A DNA stretch of 64,000 nucleotides from positions 347,991 to 411,990 of the forward strand of contig NZ_PVBT01000005.1 in NCBI RefSeq assembly GCF_002980555.1. Reading direction: 5' to 3'. Under the pieces are notes generated by a model, which saw only the letters and a program-made list of their open reading frames with translations, did not search any database and had not been told where the DNA came from. The DNA comes from Phyllobacterium myrsinacearum (GTDB taxonomy: Bacteria; Pseudomonadota; Alphaproteobacteria; Rhizobiales; Rhizobiaceae). Every line of letters starts with the position of its first letter. Positions within the stretch are counted from its first letter, which is position 1. Positions 7,621 to 15,649 of this stretch are shown here, one piece after another. Made by a program: the position numbers and the translations under genes.

Positions 7621-8526
7621 TCAAAGCTGGGCAGCTTGCCCGAGCGCCGTGGCGCCGCCGGCAGCCTGAACAGCCAGACTTCCCAGAGCAACACCGGCAT
7701 TGAGGCAGGATTGCGGGTCCAGCCCGTCGAGCCAGGCATTGATGAACCCGGCATCGCATGCGTCGCCTGCGCCAGTTGTATCAACGACGGCAACACTTGG
7801 AGCAACGCTGTAGAAATAACGGCCATCCACCATCAGATGGGCACCGCGCGCACCGGATTTGACGACAACGACGGGAAAGTTTTCGGCAAGCTTGCGCAGG
7901 CTTTCAACCGGATCGGACAGGCCGGTGATCGCCGTCGCCTCTTCCTCGTTCGGCAGGAAGATATCCACACCCGCGCAGTTTCCGATAAAGGCGGGATCAA
8001 AAATCAGGGTTTCATCCCAGCTGGGATCGAGGGAAACCGTCAAGCCGTGCGCCTTCGCATTCCGTACCAGATCAGGGATCTCAACGAGAGTGGCATATTC
8101 GGCGATATGAAGATGTGTTGCCTTCTCCCAGGCGAGCGCCGGCAGCAATGTCGCCGGTTGCGCTGACCCGGCCCGGCGTGAGAGAAAGGCCCGCTCTTCA
8201 CTGTGATTGATTGCAACCGAAACCTGCGGGCCGGCATCGGGCGCCTGCTCAAGAAAGCGCAGATCGATGCCGCTGGCCCCGAGTTGATCCAGCAGCCCCA
8301 TGGACAGGGAGTCGGTACCAAGCCGGGCAAGAAGCGCCGTGTTCCTGCCCGTATGGGCCAGATAGGCCGCGACGATGAACGCGCCGCCGCCGCCGGTGAT
8401 GGCCATATTGCTGGCAAAGACTTCACGCCCGAGCACCGGCATTGACTCAAGCCCGGTAAAAATCAGGTCACAGTAAATCCTGCCGATACTCAGAACGGCA
8501 TTCTTTTCGGCTGAATTGGATTTCAT
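7621..8526 (-). CDS. PfkB-family carbohydrate kinase
   Basis: A cytoplasmic 301-residue ribokinase-like sugar kinase. The N-terminal sugar-binding GG motif appears as 'MAITGGGGAFIVAAYLA' near residue 42. The C-terminal signature with the catalytic Asp is 'VDTTGAGDACDAGFINAW' near residue 250, with Cys where Phe is common. Length is normal for the family. It is the last gene of the leftward sugar-ABC operon and overlaps the upstream ATPase by 4 bp, so it should phosphorylate a sugar released from the imported compound. The exact sugar cannot be read from sequence. Confidence 0.92.
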   Translation of the reverse strand: MKSNSAEKNAVLSIGRIYCDLIFTGLESMPVLGREVFASNMAITGGGGAFIVAAYLAHTGRNTALLARLGTDSLSMGLLDQLGASGIDLRFLEQAPDAGPQVSVAINHSEERAFLSRRAGSAQPATLLPALAWEKATHLHIAEYATLVEIPDLVRNAKAHGLTVSLDPSWDETLIFDPAFIGNCAGVDIFLPNEEEATAITGLSDPVESLRKLAENFPVVVVKSGARGAHLMVDGRYFYSVAPSVAVVDTTGAGDACDAGFINAWLDGLDPQSCLNAGVALGSLAVQAAGGATALGQAAQL

Positions 8527-9557
8527 AAACGGCCCAGCGACTTCTCGGTTTTTGCATCGAAGAGATAGAGTGCCGTTGGTGCGGCATAGGCAGTGACGGT
8601 GCTTCCCGTCGCCGGGATCAGTTTGCCCGGCGCTGTTGCAATGACCGATTGTCCGGCAACGTCGAAGTGCACCAGCGTTTCGGATCCCAGCGGCTCGACC
8701 GCCGACACGACGCCCTCCAGTTTGAAGTTACCCGGCGCTGCCTCGCCGATCACCAGGTCGTGCGGGCGAATACCGATCAGCATGGTGCCACCGGCTTCCA
8801 CGGCAACGCCCGTATCGGTGCGGCGACCGGGAATGAGGTTCATTGACGGACTGCCGATGAACCGCGCGGTGAACACATCCAGCGGGTTTTCGTAGATCTC
8901 CATCGGCGTTCCTGTCTGCAGGATATGACCGTCGCGCATCACGACGATCCGGTCGGCCATGGTCATGGCTTCCACCTGATCGTGGGTAACATAGACGATG
9001 GTCGTACCCAGCCGCTGATGCAGACGCTTGACCTCGATGCGCATCTGCGCCCGCAATTGCGCGTCAAGATTGGACAGAGGCTCGTCGAACAAGAAGGCAG
9101 AGGGATTGCGCACCATTGCACGGCCGATGGCGACGCGCTGGCGCTGGCCGCCGGACAATGCCGAGGGACGCCGTTCGAGCAAGGCGGTCAGCCCAAGCAT
9201 TTCGGCAGTCTCATCAATGCGCTTGTCCTTGTCTTCCCTCGACATTTTGGAGGTATAAAGACCGAAGCCAATATTCTGCCGGACGGTCAGGTGCGGATAA
9301 ATGGCATAGTTCTGGAACACCATGGCAATGTTGCGTTGCTTGGGTTCACGTTCGTTGACCACATCGCCGCCAATACGCAGCGTGCCTCCGGAAATATCCT
9401 CGAGACCCGCAATCATGCGCAGCGTCGTTGATTTGCCGCAGCCGGACGGACCGACAAAGACAACGAATTCGCCGTCGGCGATTTCAAGGTCGATGCCGTG
9501 GACCACATTGGTCTTGCCATAGCGCTTGACCAGGCCCTGAAGTTCAATTGTCGCCAT
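8523..9557 (-). CDS. Carbohydrate ABC transporter ATP-binding protein (UgpC/MalK type)
   Basis: This 344-residue protein is the cytoplasmic ATPase of the carbohydrate importer. Walker A 'GPSGCGKST' is near residue 37, signature 'LSGGQRQR' near 134, Walker B 'FLFDEP' near 155 and the His loop 'VTHDQVEA' near 188. A C-terminal TOBE-like regulatory domain runs from ~235 to the end. Its start overlaps the lyase stop by one base and its end overlaps the kinase start by 4 bp, so the order is one tight operon with the permeases and binding protein at 11-14 kb. Confidence 0.95.
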   Translation of the reverse strand: MATIELQGLVKRYGKTNVVHGIDLEIADGEFVVFVGPSGCGKSTTLRMIAGLEDISGGTLRIGGDVVNEREPKQRNIAMVFQNYAIYPHLTVRQNIGFGLYTSKMSREDKDKRIDETAEMLGLTALLERRPSALSGGQRQRVAIGRAMVRNPSAFLFDEPLSNLDAQLRAQMRIEVKRLHQRLGTTIVYVTHDQVEAMTMADRIVVMRDGHILQTGTPMEIYENPLDVFTARFIGSPSMNLIPGRRTDTGVAVEAGGTMLIGIRPHDLVIGEAAPGNFKLEGVVSAVEPLGSETLVHFDVAGQSVIATAPGKLIPATGSTVTAYAAPTALYLFDAKTEKSLGRL

Positions 9558-11071
9558 CAGGCAGCTCCTACCAATGCTTTGAAATTACGGTCAAGTTCAT
9601 GGGCCGCCCGGCTCTCGCTGGTGGAATGATCGGCAGCCAATTGCGCGAAGACCGAAGCCCGGTCGCGATAGGATGACAGTGCCGCGGCCATGGGCTCCGC
9701 GGCGGGGCCGCCGAACCGGCTGCGCACACGGACAAAATAGTCGGGCGATACGATTTCGGCGAATTGATCGCGATCAACCGACGGTGTGCGCCCGGTCGCA
9801 TGTTCGAAAGCCGCCAGAAACGGCTCGAAGCCGCCGGTGGGCAGATCGCCCTGTTTGGCAACGACTGCCCTGGCAACCGTAGCGGCGATTTCATGGGCTT
9901 CCCGGAACGACAGGCCTTCGCGGCGCACCAGTGAATCGGCAAGTTCGGTGATGGTGATGCAGGAGCGGCGGATATTGCCGGCGACACGTTCGGAATCGAT
10001 ACGGATTGCCGATACGAACGAAGCCATGAGATCGAGAACGCGCGCCGCGGAAACAAAGGCCTCATAGCCCATCGACTGGGTTTCGCCCTCGCTGTCATTC
10101 ATGTCGGTGAATGGAGTATTGTGCATGACGTCAAGCACGGTGCGCGCCCGGCCGAATGTTTGGCTTGCCAGCAGCCGCATATGCTCGATGGGCACAGGAT
10201 TGCGCTTCTGCGGCATGATCGACGAAATTTGCACCAGCGCATTCGGGACATAGACCTGCCCCACTTCAAAGCTCGTCCAGAACTGGAAATCCTGGATCAA
10301 CCGGCCGAGATGCAGAAACATCAATTCGATGGCACTGTAGGTGGAGGTAATATAGTCGACCGCGGCGATGCAGCTGTAGGAGTTGCGCAGCGGAGCGGAA
10401 AATCCGAGAAGCTCTGCCACGCGGGCGCGATCGATCGCAAATCCGGAGGTAGTGATGGCCGCGGCACCCATGGGGCTGAGATCGACGATCTGCCGCGCTT
10501 CTTCGAAGCGGTTCATGTCGCGTATCAACACTTCGATGACGGCAGACAAGTAGTGGCCGAAGGTGGTCGGCTGTGCCGGCTGGCCATGCGTGTAGGCAAC
10601 GATCAAGGTTGCTTTCTCGCGCTCGGCCGCATCGATCAGAGTATCAAGCAGGTGGCGCGCCTTGCCCATCAGCGCATCGATGCGTGCCTTCAGTCCAAGC
10701 TTGAAAAGCGTATGATCAATATCATTGCGCGAACGGGCCGTGTGGAGGCGTCCTGCGATATCGGCACCAACCCGTTGTTTCAGTTCCTTCTCGATCAGGA
10801 AGAAGAAGTCTTCCACCTCTCCCGTATAGATGAGCGAGGCCGGATCGATGTCGCGGTCAATGGCTTCGAGCGCGACCGCGATTTTGGCCGCCTGCGTGCG
10901 GTCGACGATGCCTGTTTCCACCAGCATCACCAGATGGGCGCGATCGATGCGGCGGAAGCCATCGACATGATGCGACTTGGCACCGTCAAACAGAGGCCGC
11001 AGCACCGCTTCCTTGTAGACCGGATCGGGAAAGAGGCTTTTGTCGGAGAGACGCGGATCATTCAACGTCAT
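9557..11071 (-). CDS. Argininosuccinate lyase-like enzyme (fumarase/aspartase superfamily)
   Basis: The 504-residue product has the superfamily signature 'SSIMPQKRNPVPIEH' near residue 282, carrying the catalytic Ser loop. It also has 'RLHTARSRNDI' and 'THGQPAQPTTFGHYL', as in argininosuccinate lyase. The family cleaves C-N bonds of N-succinyl adducts by beta-elimination, releasing fumarate. The start is the ATG at 11071, with an AAAGGAT site; the open frame upstream of it is inside the permease gene. It lies between permease and ATPase genes of a sugar importer, not with arginine genes, so it likely acts on part of the imported compound rather than being biosynthetic ArgH. Related side activities (EDDS lyase type) are known. 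Confidence 0.88.
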   Translation of the reverse strand: MTLNDPRLSDKSLFPDPVYKEAVLRPLFDGAKSHHVDGFRRIDRAHLVMLVETGIVDRTQAAKIAVALEAIDRDIDPASLIYTGEVEDFFFLIEKELKQRVGADIAGRLHTARSRNDIDHTLFKLGLKARIDALMGKARHLLDTLIDAAEREKATLIVAYTHGQPAQPTTFGHYLSAVIEVLIRDMNRFEEARQIVDLSPMGAAAITTSGFAIDRARVAELLGFSAPLRNSYSCIAAVDYITSTYSAIELMFLHLGRLIQDFQFWTSFEVGQVYVPNALVQISSIMPQKRNPVPIEHMRLLASQTFGRARTVLDVMHNTPFTDMNDSEGETQSMGYEAFVSAARVLDLMASFVSAIRIDSERVAGNIRRSCITITELADSLVRREGLSFREAHEIAATVARAVVAKQGDLPTGGFEPFLAAFEHATGRTPSVDRDQFAEIVSPDYFVRVRSRFGGPAAEPMAAALSSYRDRASVFAQLAADHSTSESRAAHELDRNFKALVGAA

Positions 11072-11076
11072 AGCGA

Positions 11077-11931
11077 TTATCCTTTCAGTCCGGCCAGCAT
11101 CACGCCGCGCACGATATAGCGCTGCAGCACCAGAAAAACGATGAGCGTCGGCAGCGTGGCGATGGCTGCGCCAGTCATGATCAATTCCCACTGGATCGAC
11201 TGTTCGACGGCAAAGCTCGAGAGGCCGACGGGAAGCGTGTAGAGTTCCTTGCTCGTGGTCACGATCAACGGCCAGAAGAAGGCCGTCCAATTGCCAAGGA
11301 AGGTGAAAATGGCAAGGGCGGACAGCGCCGGCGTAACCAGCGGCATTGCCACTTTCCACCAGATCTGGAACTCGTTCAGACCATCGATCCGCGCAGCTTC
11401 CAGAAAGTCGTTGGGGATGGTGTCAAAGAACTGCTTCATCAGGAAGGTCCCGAACGCTGTCATCATGCCCGGGAACATGATGCCCCAATAGCTATCCAGC
11501 CAGCCCAATTGGCTCGACATGAGGTACCACGGGATAACCAGCATCTCTGTCGGTATCATCAGGGTTGACAGGATGGCGAGGAAGATCAGATAGCGGCCAC
11601 GGAATTCGAACTTTGCCAGCGTGTAGCCAACAAGGCTGTCGAAGAAAACATTGGAAAGCGTCACTGTGACAGCGACAAGGCTGGAATTGAGAAACCAGCG
11701 CATGAAGCGGCCGTCGAGCAGCACTTTGGCATAGTTTTCCAATGTCGGCGCTGCAGGAATAACACGCAGATCGTAGACCTGGCCTGCCGTCTTCAGCGAG
11801 GTGGAGAACATGAAGAGCAGTGGCGTAATCATGATCAGGCCGCCGATCAGAAGGAGTGTCCAGACGAGGATCTGGGCGGGTCTTATGTTGGCGCGGTACA
11901 ATCCTGCCGGCTTCGGGAGAGCAGTGGTCAT
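11077..11931 (-). CDS. Carbohydrate ABC transporter permease (MalG type)
   Basis: An inner-membrane permease of 284 residues with about six hydrophobic segments, the first near residues 22-45. The EAA loop 'EAARIDGLNEFQIWWKVAMP' near residue 190 contacts the ATPase. It lies one base after the MalF-type permease gene and ends 5 bp before the lyase start, so it is cotranscribed. Confidence 0.95.
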   Translation of the reverse strand: MTTALPKPAGLYRANIRPAQILVWTLLLIGGLIMITPLLFMFSTSLKTAGQVYDLRVIPAAPTLENYAKVLLDGRFMRWFLNSSLVAVTVTLSNVFFDSLVGYTLAKFEFRGRYLIFLAILSTLMIPTEMLVIPWYLMSSQLGWLDSYWGIMFPGMMTAFGTFLMKQFFDTIPNDFLEAARIDGLNEFQIWWKVAMPLVTPALSALAIFTFLGNWTAFFWPLIVTTSKELYTLPVGLSSFAVEQSIQWELIMTGAAIATLPTLIVFLVLQRYIVRGVMLAGLKG

Positions 11932-11932
11932 A

Positions 11933-12877
11933 TCATTTATCCCTCAAGACGCGCAGTTGCAGCAATGACACCACCAGCAGGATGGAAAACAGCACAACTG
12001 TCTGCGCTGCCGCATACCCCATCTGGTAGGATGAAAAGGCGGTCTGGAAGATCATCAGCACCAGAGGCTTCGTCGAGCCCAGGGGGCCGCCAGGGTCATT
12101 GGTGGTCATGTTGTAGACCTGATCAAAAATCCGCAGGAAGCCAATGGAGGAAAAAACCACCAGAAAAACGGTCGTTGGCTTGAGCAGCGGCAAGGTGATG
12201 CGGCGCAGAATGGCCCACTCGCCGAGGCCGTCGATGCGGGCAGCCTCATAATAGGTACCTGGAATGGCGCGCAGACCGGCCATGAAAATGATGATCTGGA
12301 AGCCAAGACCGGCCCAAATCGACGTCACCATGATCGACGGCAACGCCTGATTGACCGACCGGATGAAGGGCTGCTGCGGCAAGCCGAAAAGCCCGAGGAC
12401 ATCATTGATGACACCGATCGGCGCCGGCTGATAAAACCATCGCCATACCCAGGCCATAGCGGCGGCCGTGGTCAGAAATGGCAGGAAATACAGTGCCCGG
12501 ATGAAGGCGTGCATGAAGCGCACGCGATCGAGATAGTAAGCAATGGTGAACGCCAGCAACAGGCTGATCGGGGTGCCGATCAGCAGATAGGTGAAGGTAT
12601 TGCGGAAGACTTTCCAGAACTGCGGATCGCTGAACAACCGCTCGTAATTGCCCAGACCGATGAACACCGGCGGACGCATCAGATCCCAATCCGTCAGCGA
12701 CAGCCAGAAGGCTTGCAGCGTCGGATAGAAACGGATGACGCTGTAGAACACGATAGGCAGGGCAAGAAACGACCAGACCCAGATCAGCCGCTTGGTTTTC
12801 ATGGATAGCCGGTCCCACACGGGCCCGGTGGGGCGGCTTGCGGCCGCCCCTTCCGTATTGACAGGTGTGGAAACCAT
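11933..12877 (-). CDS. Carbohydrate ABC transporter permease (MalF type)
   Basis: An inner-membrane permease of 314 residues. A ~30-residue cytoplasmic tail precedes the first membrane segment, and the EAA loop 'EAARIDGLGEWAILRRITLP' lies near residue 215. It pairs with the MalG-type permease immediately downstream. Its start is 12 bp after the binding-protein stop. Confidence 0.95.
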   Translation of the reverse strand: MVSTPVNTEGAAASRPTGPVWDRLSMKTKRLIWVWSFLALPIVFYSVIRFYPTLQAFWLSLTDWDLMRPPVFIGLGNYERLFSDPQFWKVFRNTFTYLLIGTPISLLLAFTIAYYLDRVRFMHAFIRALYFLPFLTTAAAMAWVWRWFYQPAPIGVINDVLGLFGLPQQPFIRSVNQALPSIMVTSIWAGLGFQIIIFMAGLRAIPGTYYEAARIDGLGEWAILRRITLPLLKPTTVFLVVFSSIGFLRIFDQVYNMTTNDPGGPLGSTKPLVLMIFQTAFSSYQMGYAAAQTVVLFSILLVVSLLQLRVLRDK

Positions 12878-12889
12878 TGGACGATGCCC

Positions 12890-14137
12890 TTACTTCTTGG
12901 CGGAATCGATGATTGCCTGTTCGGCCGTTGCCGCCTGGGCAATCGAGTCTTCCGCTGACTGTCCTTCCAGAAGAACGCGGTTGGCCATGTCCATGGCCGT
13001 CTGGCGCTGCGCAGCCTCATCGACGAATTGCGTGGTATGCGCATATTCAAGTCCCTTGAGGAACGGGCCGAAAATCGGATCGGCCAGATTGGCGTCCGTC
13101 AGGGCGGCGGAACGGCGGGCGGGCAGCTCGCCCACAGTCTTCAGCCAGATGTCCATGGCTTCCGGCGAGGAGATATAGGCCAGGAACTTCTTCGACGCTT
13201 CGAGCTTTTCCCCGCTGACGCGCGCGCCAATACCATTGGCGAAATAGCTCGCGTAATTGGACCGCAGGCCTGCCGCATTGGCGGGCAGTTCAGTGACGCC
13301 CCACTCGAAGGTATTGATCGTCTTGAAGGAGCCGAGACGGAAAGTCCCGTCGATGGTCATGGCCGCCATACCTGCGCGAAACGCTGCCTGGCCTTCATCC
13401 ATGAAACCGACCTGGCCGATCTTCTTCTCCGTCTGCAGGCTGGTGTAGAACTTCAGGGCCTTGATGCCGGCCTCACTGTTATAAGTCACTTTTGTATTGT
13501 CGGCCGAATAGGGTTCGCCGCCATACTGCCGGATAAGAACCTCACGCCACCACTGGTGATCCTGCCCCGTCATATCCAGCGTTGTACCGGCAACGACAAG
13601 GTTTCCGGCGGCATCGCGCTTGGTTGTCGCAACGCCGGCCGCAACGAAATCGTCCAGTGTCTTCGGCGGATTTTCAATCCCCGCCTCTTTCAGCAGCTTC
13701 TTGTTGTAGAACAGCGCCAGCGAGCGGACAGCTGTCGGCAGGCCATAATAATCGTTGCCCCGCTTCATGGCCGTCACGATGGGAAAGAAATCGCTTTCGA
13801 TCTTGTCGTGCGGGAACATGTCGGTCGGGAGCGGCTGCAGCAGCTTGCCCGCAACGAACTTGTCAAGCCATCCGTAGAACAGCTGCATGACATCCGGACC
13901 CTTGCCGCCCATATTGGCTGCAACAATGCGTGTCTGATAGTCCGCATAGGGGAAAGTCGTCTGCTTGACGGTGATACCGGGATTGGCCTTTTCGAAATTG
14001 GCAATCAGCTGATCCATTGCCTTGACGCGGGTATCGTACACATACTGCCAATATTCGATTTCGACCGCCTGCGCCGTTCCGGCAGCAAAAGTGGCAAATC
14101 CGGCAAGCAGGCCGGCCAATAGAATTCCTTTACGCAT
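12890..14137 (-). CDS. Carbohydrate ABC transporter substrate-binding protein (family 1)
   Basis: The 415-residue periplasmic protein starts with a Sec signal (MRKGILLAGLLAGFATFAAG, cut after 'AQA'). A family-1 fold follows, including 'VEIEYWQYVYDTRVKAMDQL' and 'AFRAGMAAMTIDGTFRLGSF'. An AGGAGG site lies right before the ATG, the strongest in the operon, as expected for a binding protein made in excess. It is the first gene of the leftward operon, divergent from the ROK regulator. Confidence 0.95.
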   Translation of the reverse strand: MRKGILLAGLLAGFATFAAGTAQAVEIEYWQYVYDTRVKAMDQLIANFEKANPGITVKQTTFPYADYQTRIVAANMGGKGPDVMQLFYGWLDKFVAGKLLQPLPTDMFPHDKIESDFFPIVTAMKRGNDYYGLPTAVRSLALFYNKKLLKEAGIENPPKTLDDFVAAGVATTKRDAAGNLVVAGTTLDMTGQDHQWWREVLIRQYGGEPYSADNTKVTYNSEAGIKALKFYTSLQTEKKIGQVGFMDEGQAAFRAGMAAMTIDGTFRLGSFKTINTFEWGVTELPANAAGLRSNYASYFANGIGARVSGEKLEASKKFLAYISSPEAMDIWLKTVGELPARRSAALTDANLADPIFGPFLKGLEYAHTTQFVDEAAQRQTAMDMANRVLLEGQSAEDSIAQAATAEQAIIDSAKK

Positions 14138-14409
14138 ATAACCTCCTGTGCCCTGCCATATCCATCATCGGATGCAGAGCTTCCCTGTTCCCCAGGCACC
14201 GGCGCTGCAGTCCGCATCGACGATCCCCATGACCTCATCCCACCGCACGGCAATGTTTTTGCTGCAGCAACCCCGAACGTTGTCGTGGCTTACATATAAG
14301 CTTCACCGTCAGCGATGATTTGTCAATAACATACTTTACTTGAATTATTGTATTGCGTCAGAACGCCTCTTGGAGGTATCGATGAAAGACTGGAATTGAG
14401 GTTCGAGAC
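14138..14409. promoter_or_regulatory. Divergent promoter region, sugar ABC operon / ROK gene
   Basis: The 272-bp gap separates two divergent units, so it must hold both promoters. The stretch 14300-14356 is strikingly AT-rich. On the minus strand a TTGACA (14322-14327) could be a -35, but no good -10 lies 16-18 bp from it. ROK proteins of this type usually bind here; I could not define a clean operator. Confidence 0.4.
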
Positions 14410-15633
14410 ATGGCCCGACAGACGAGCGGTACGCATCAGATTGCCATCGGTAAAAATCCCGAGCGCAGCCGGCATCACAACCGGCGTGTTGTCCTGGATG
14501 TGGTACGCATTCACGGCTCGCTGGGACGCATGCACATCGCCAAACTGACACAGCTGACCGCCCAGGCGGTGGCCAATATCGTCGACGAGCTGGTCAGCGA
14601 TAATTTGCTGATGGAGGTCGGGCGCCTCCGGTCCGGCCGCGGCCAGCCGCCCATTCAGTTCGCCGTCAATCCCGACGGGGCCATTACCATCGGCATCGAG
14701 ATTGCCGCGGATCACATGGTGATCGTTGTTTTGGACCTTGCGGGGCAGGTGCGTTCCAGAGAAATCGTTCCCGTCAAGAACACCACGCCCGAGCACTTTG
14801 TTCCGCGTTTTGTCGGCGAGGTCGACCGGATTCGCACGCTCTTCAAGGCGAAGCTCCTGGGCATCGGCGTGGTCATGCCGGGACCCTTTGAGATCGATGG
14901 CATGACGTCCGTTGGTCCGACCACCCTTCCCGGCTGGGGTACGATCGACGCTGCAGAGATGCTGTCCGAGGCCAGCGGCGAACTGGTCATCGTCGAGAAC
15001 GACGCGACTGCCGCCGTGGTCGGCGAGCGGCTGTTCGGTGCCGGGCAGACGATTTCCGATTTCTGCATGATCTATTTCGGTGCCGGTATCGGCCTTGGCG
15101 TCATTCACGAGGGAACGCCGTTTCGCGGCGCTTTCGGCAATGCCGGTGAAATCGGACATATCGTGGTTGCCCCGCGCGGAAAACAATGCCCATGCGGCCA
15201 GAGCGGCTGCCTTGAACTCTATGCCTCGCTGCATGCCCTGAAGGAAAAACTGCGCGAAGCCGGCATCGCCGCGAGCGAGTTTTCCGACCTTGAGACCCTT
15301 CACGCCGGAAACCATCCCGTTCTGAGAGCGTGGATCGGTGAGGCCGCAGATTATCTGAGCCCGATGGTTTCGATGCTGGAAAATATTCTGGATCCGGAAA
15401 CCGTAATGCTGGGCGGAGCCATGCCGGATGCTATCATCGATGACATCATTTCCGCCATGCACAACCTGCCTGTATCCGTCGCGAGCCGCCGTGTACGCTC
15501 CCTGCCGCGTGTCCAGCGCGGCCAGACGGGTCAATTGACCGCCGCACTCGGCGCCGCAGCACTGCCGCTGTTCGAGGTCGTCACCCCCAAACTTGATACA
15601 TCACCCACAGACATAGCCCATAACACGTTATAA
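14410..15633 (+). CDS. ROK-family transcriptional regulator
   Basis: A 407-residue repressor-type ROK protein. An N-terminal winged helix covers ~20-85 ('RVVLDVVRIHGSLGRMHIAK', 'NIVDELVSDNLL'). A sugar-kinase-like domain follows, with the zinc motif 'CPCGQSGCLELYAS' near residue 260. It is divergent from the sugar ABC operon and 16 bp upstream of the PIG-L gene, so it probably controls both in response to the imported sugar or its phosphate. GAGGTTCGAGAC precedes the ATG. Confidence 0.93.
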   Translation: MARQTSGTHQIAIGKNPERSRHHNRRVVLDVVRIHGSLGRMHIAKLTQLTAQAVANIVDELVSDNLLMEVGRLRSGRGQPPIQFAVNPDGAITIGIEIAADHMVIVVLDLAGQVRSREIVPVKNTTPEHFVPRFVGEVDRIRTLFKAKLLGIGVVMPGPFEIDGMTSVGPTTLPGWGTIDAAEMLSEASGELVIVENDATAAVVGERLFGAGQTISDFCMIYFGAGIGLGVIHEGTPFRGAFGNAGEIGHIVVAPRGKQCPCGQSGCLELYASLHALKEKLREAGIAASEFSDLETLHAGNHPVLRAWIGEAADYLSPMVSMLENILDPETVMLGGAMPDAIIDDIISAMHNLPVSVASRRVRSLPRVQRGQTGQLTAALGAAALPLFEVVTPKLDTSPTDIAHNTL

Positions 15634-15649
15634 GCGGCAGGAGGATACC

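Noticed and set aside
11072-11359. 96-residue N-terminal extension of the argininosuccinate-lyase-like protein
   Set aside because: It overlaps the MalG-type permease gene and is not protein-like; the ATG at 11071 has a ribosome site and family start.
14324-14355. Possible palindrome between the sugar binding-protein and ROK genes (CAATA...TATTG)
   Set aside because: Only the outer five bases match; the inner part does not, so it is not convincing as an operator.
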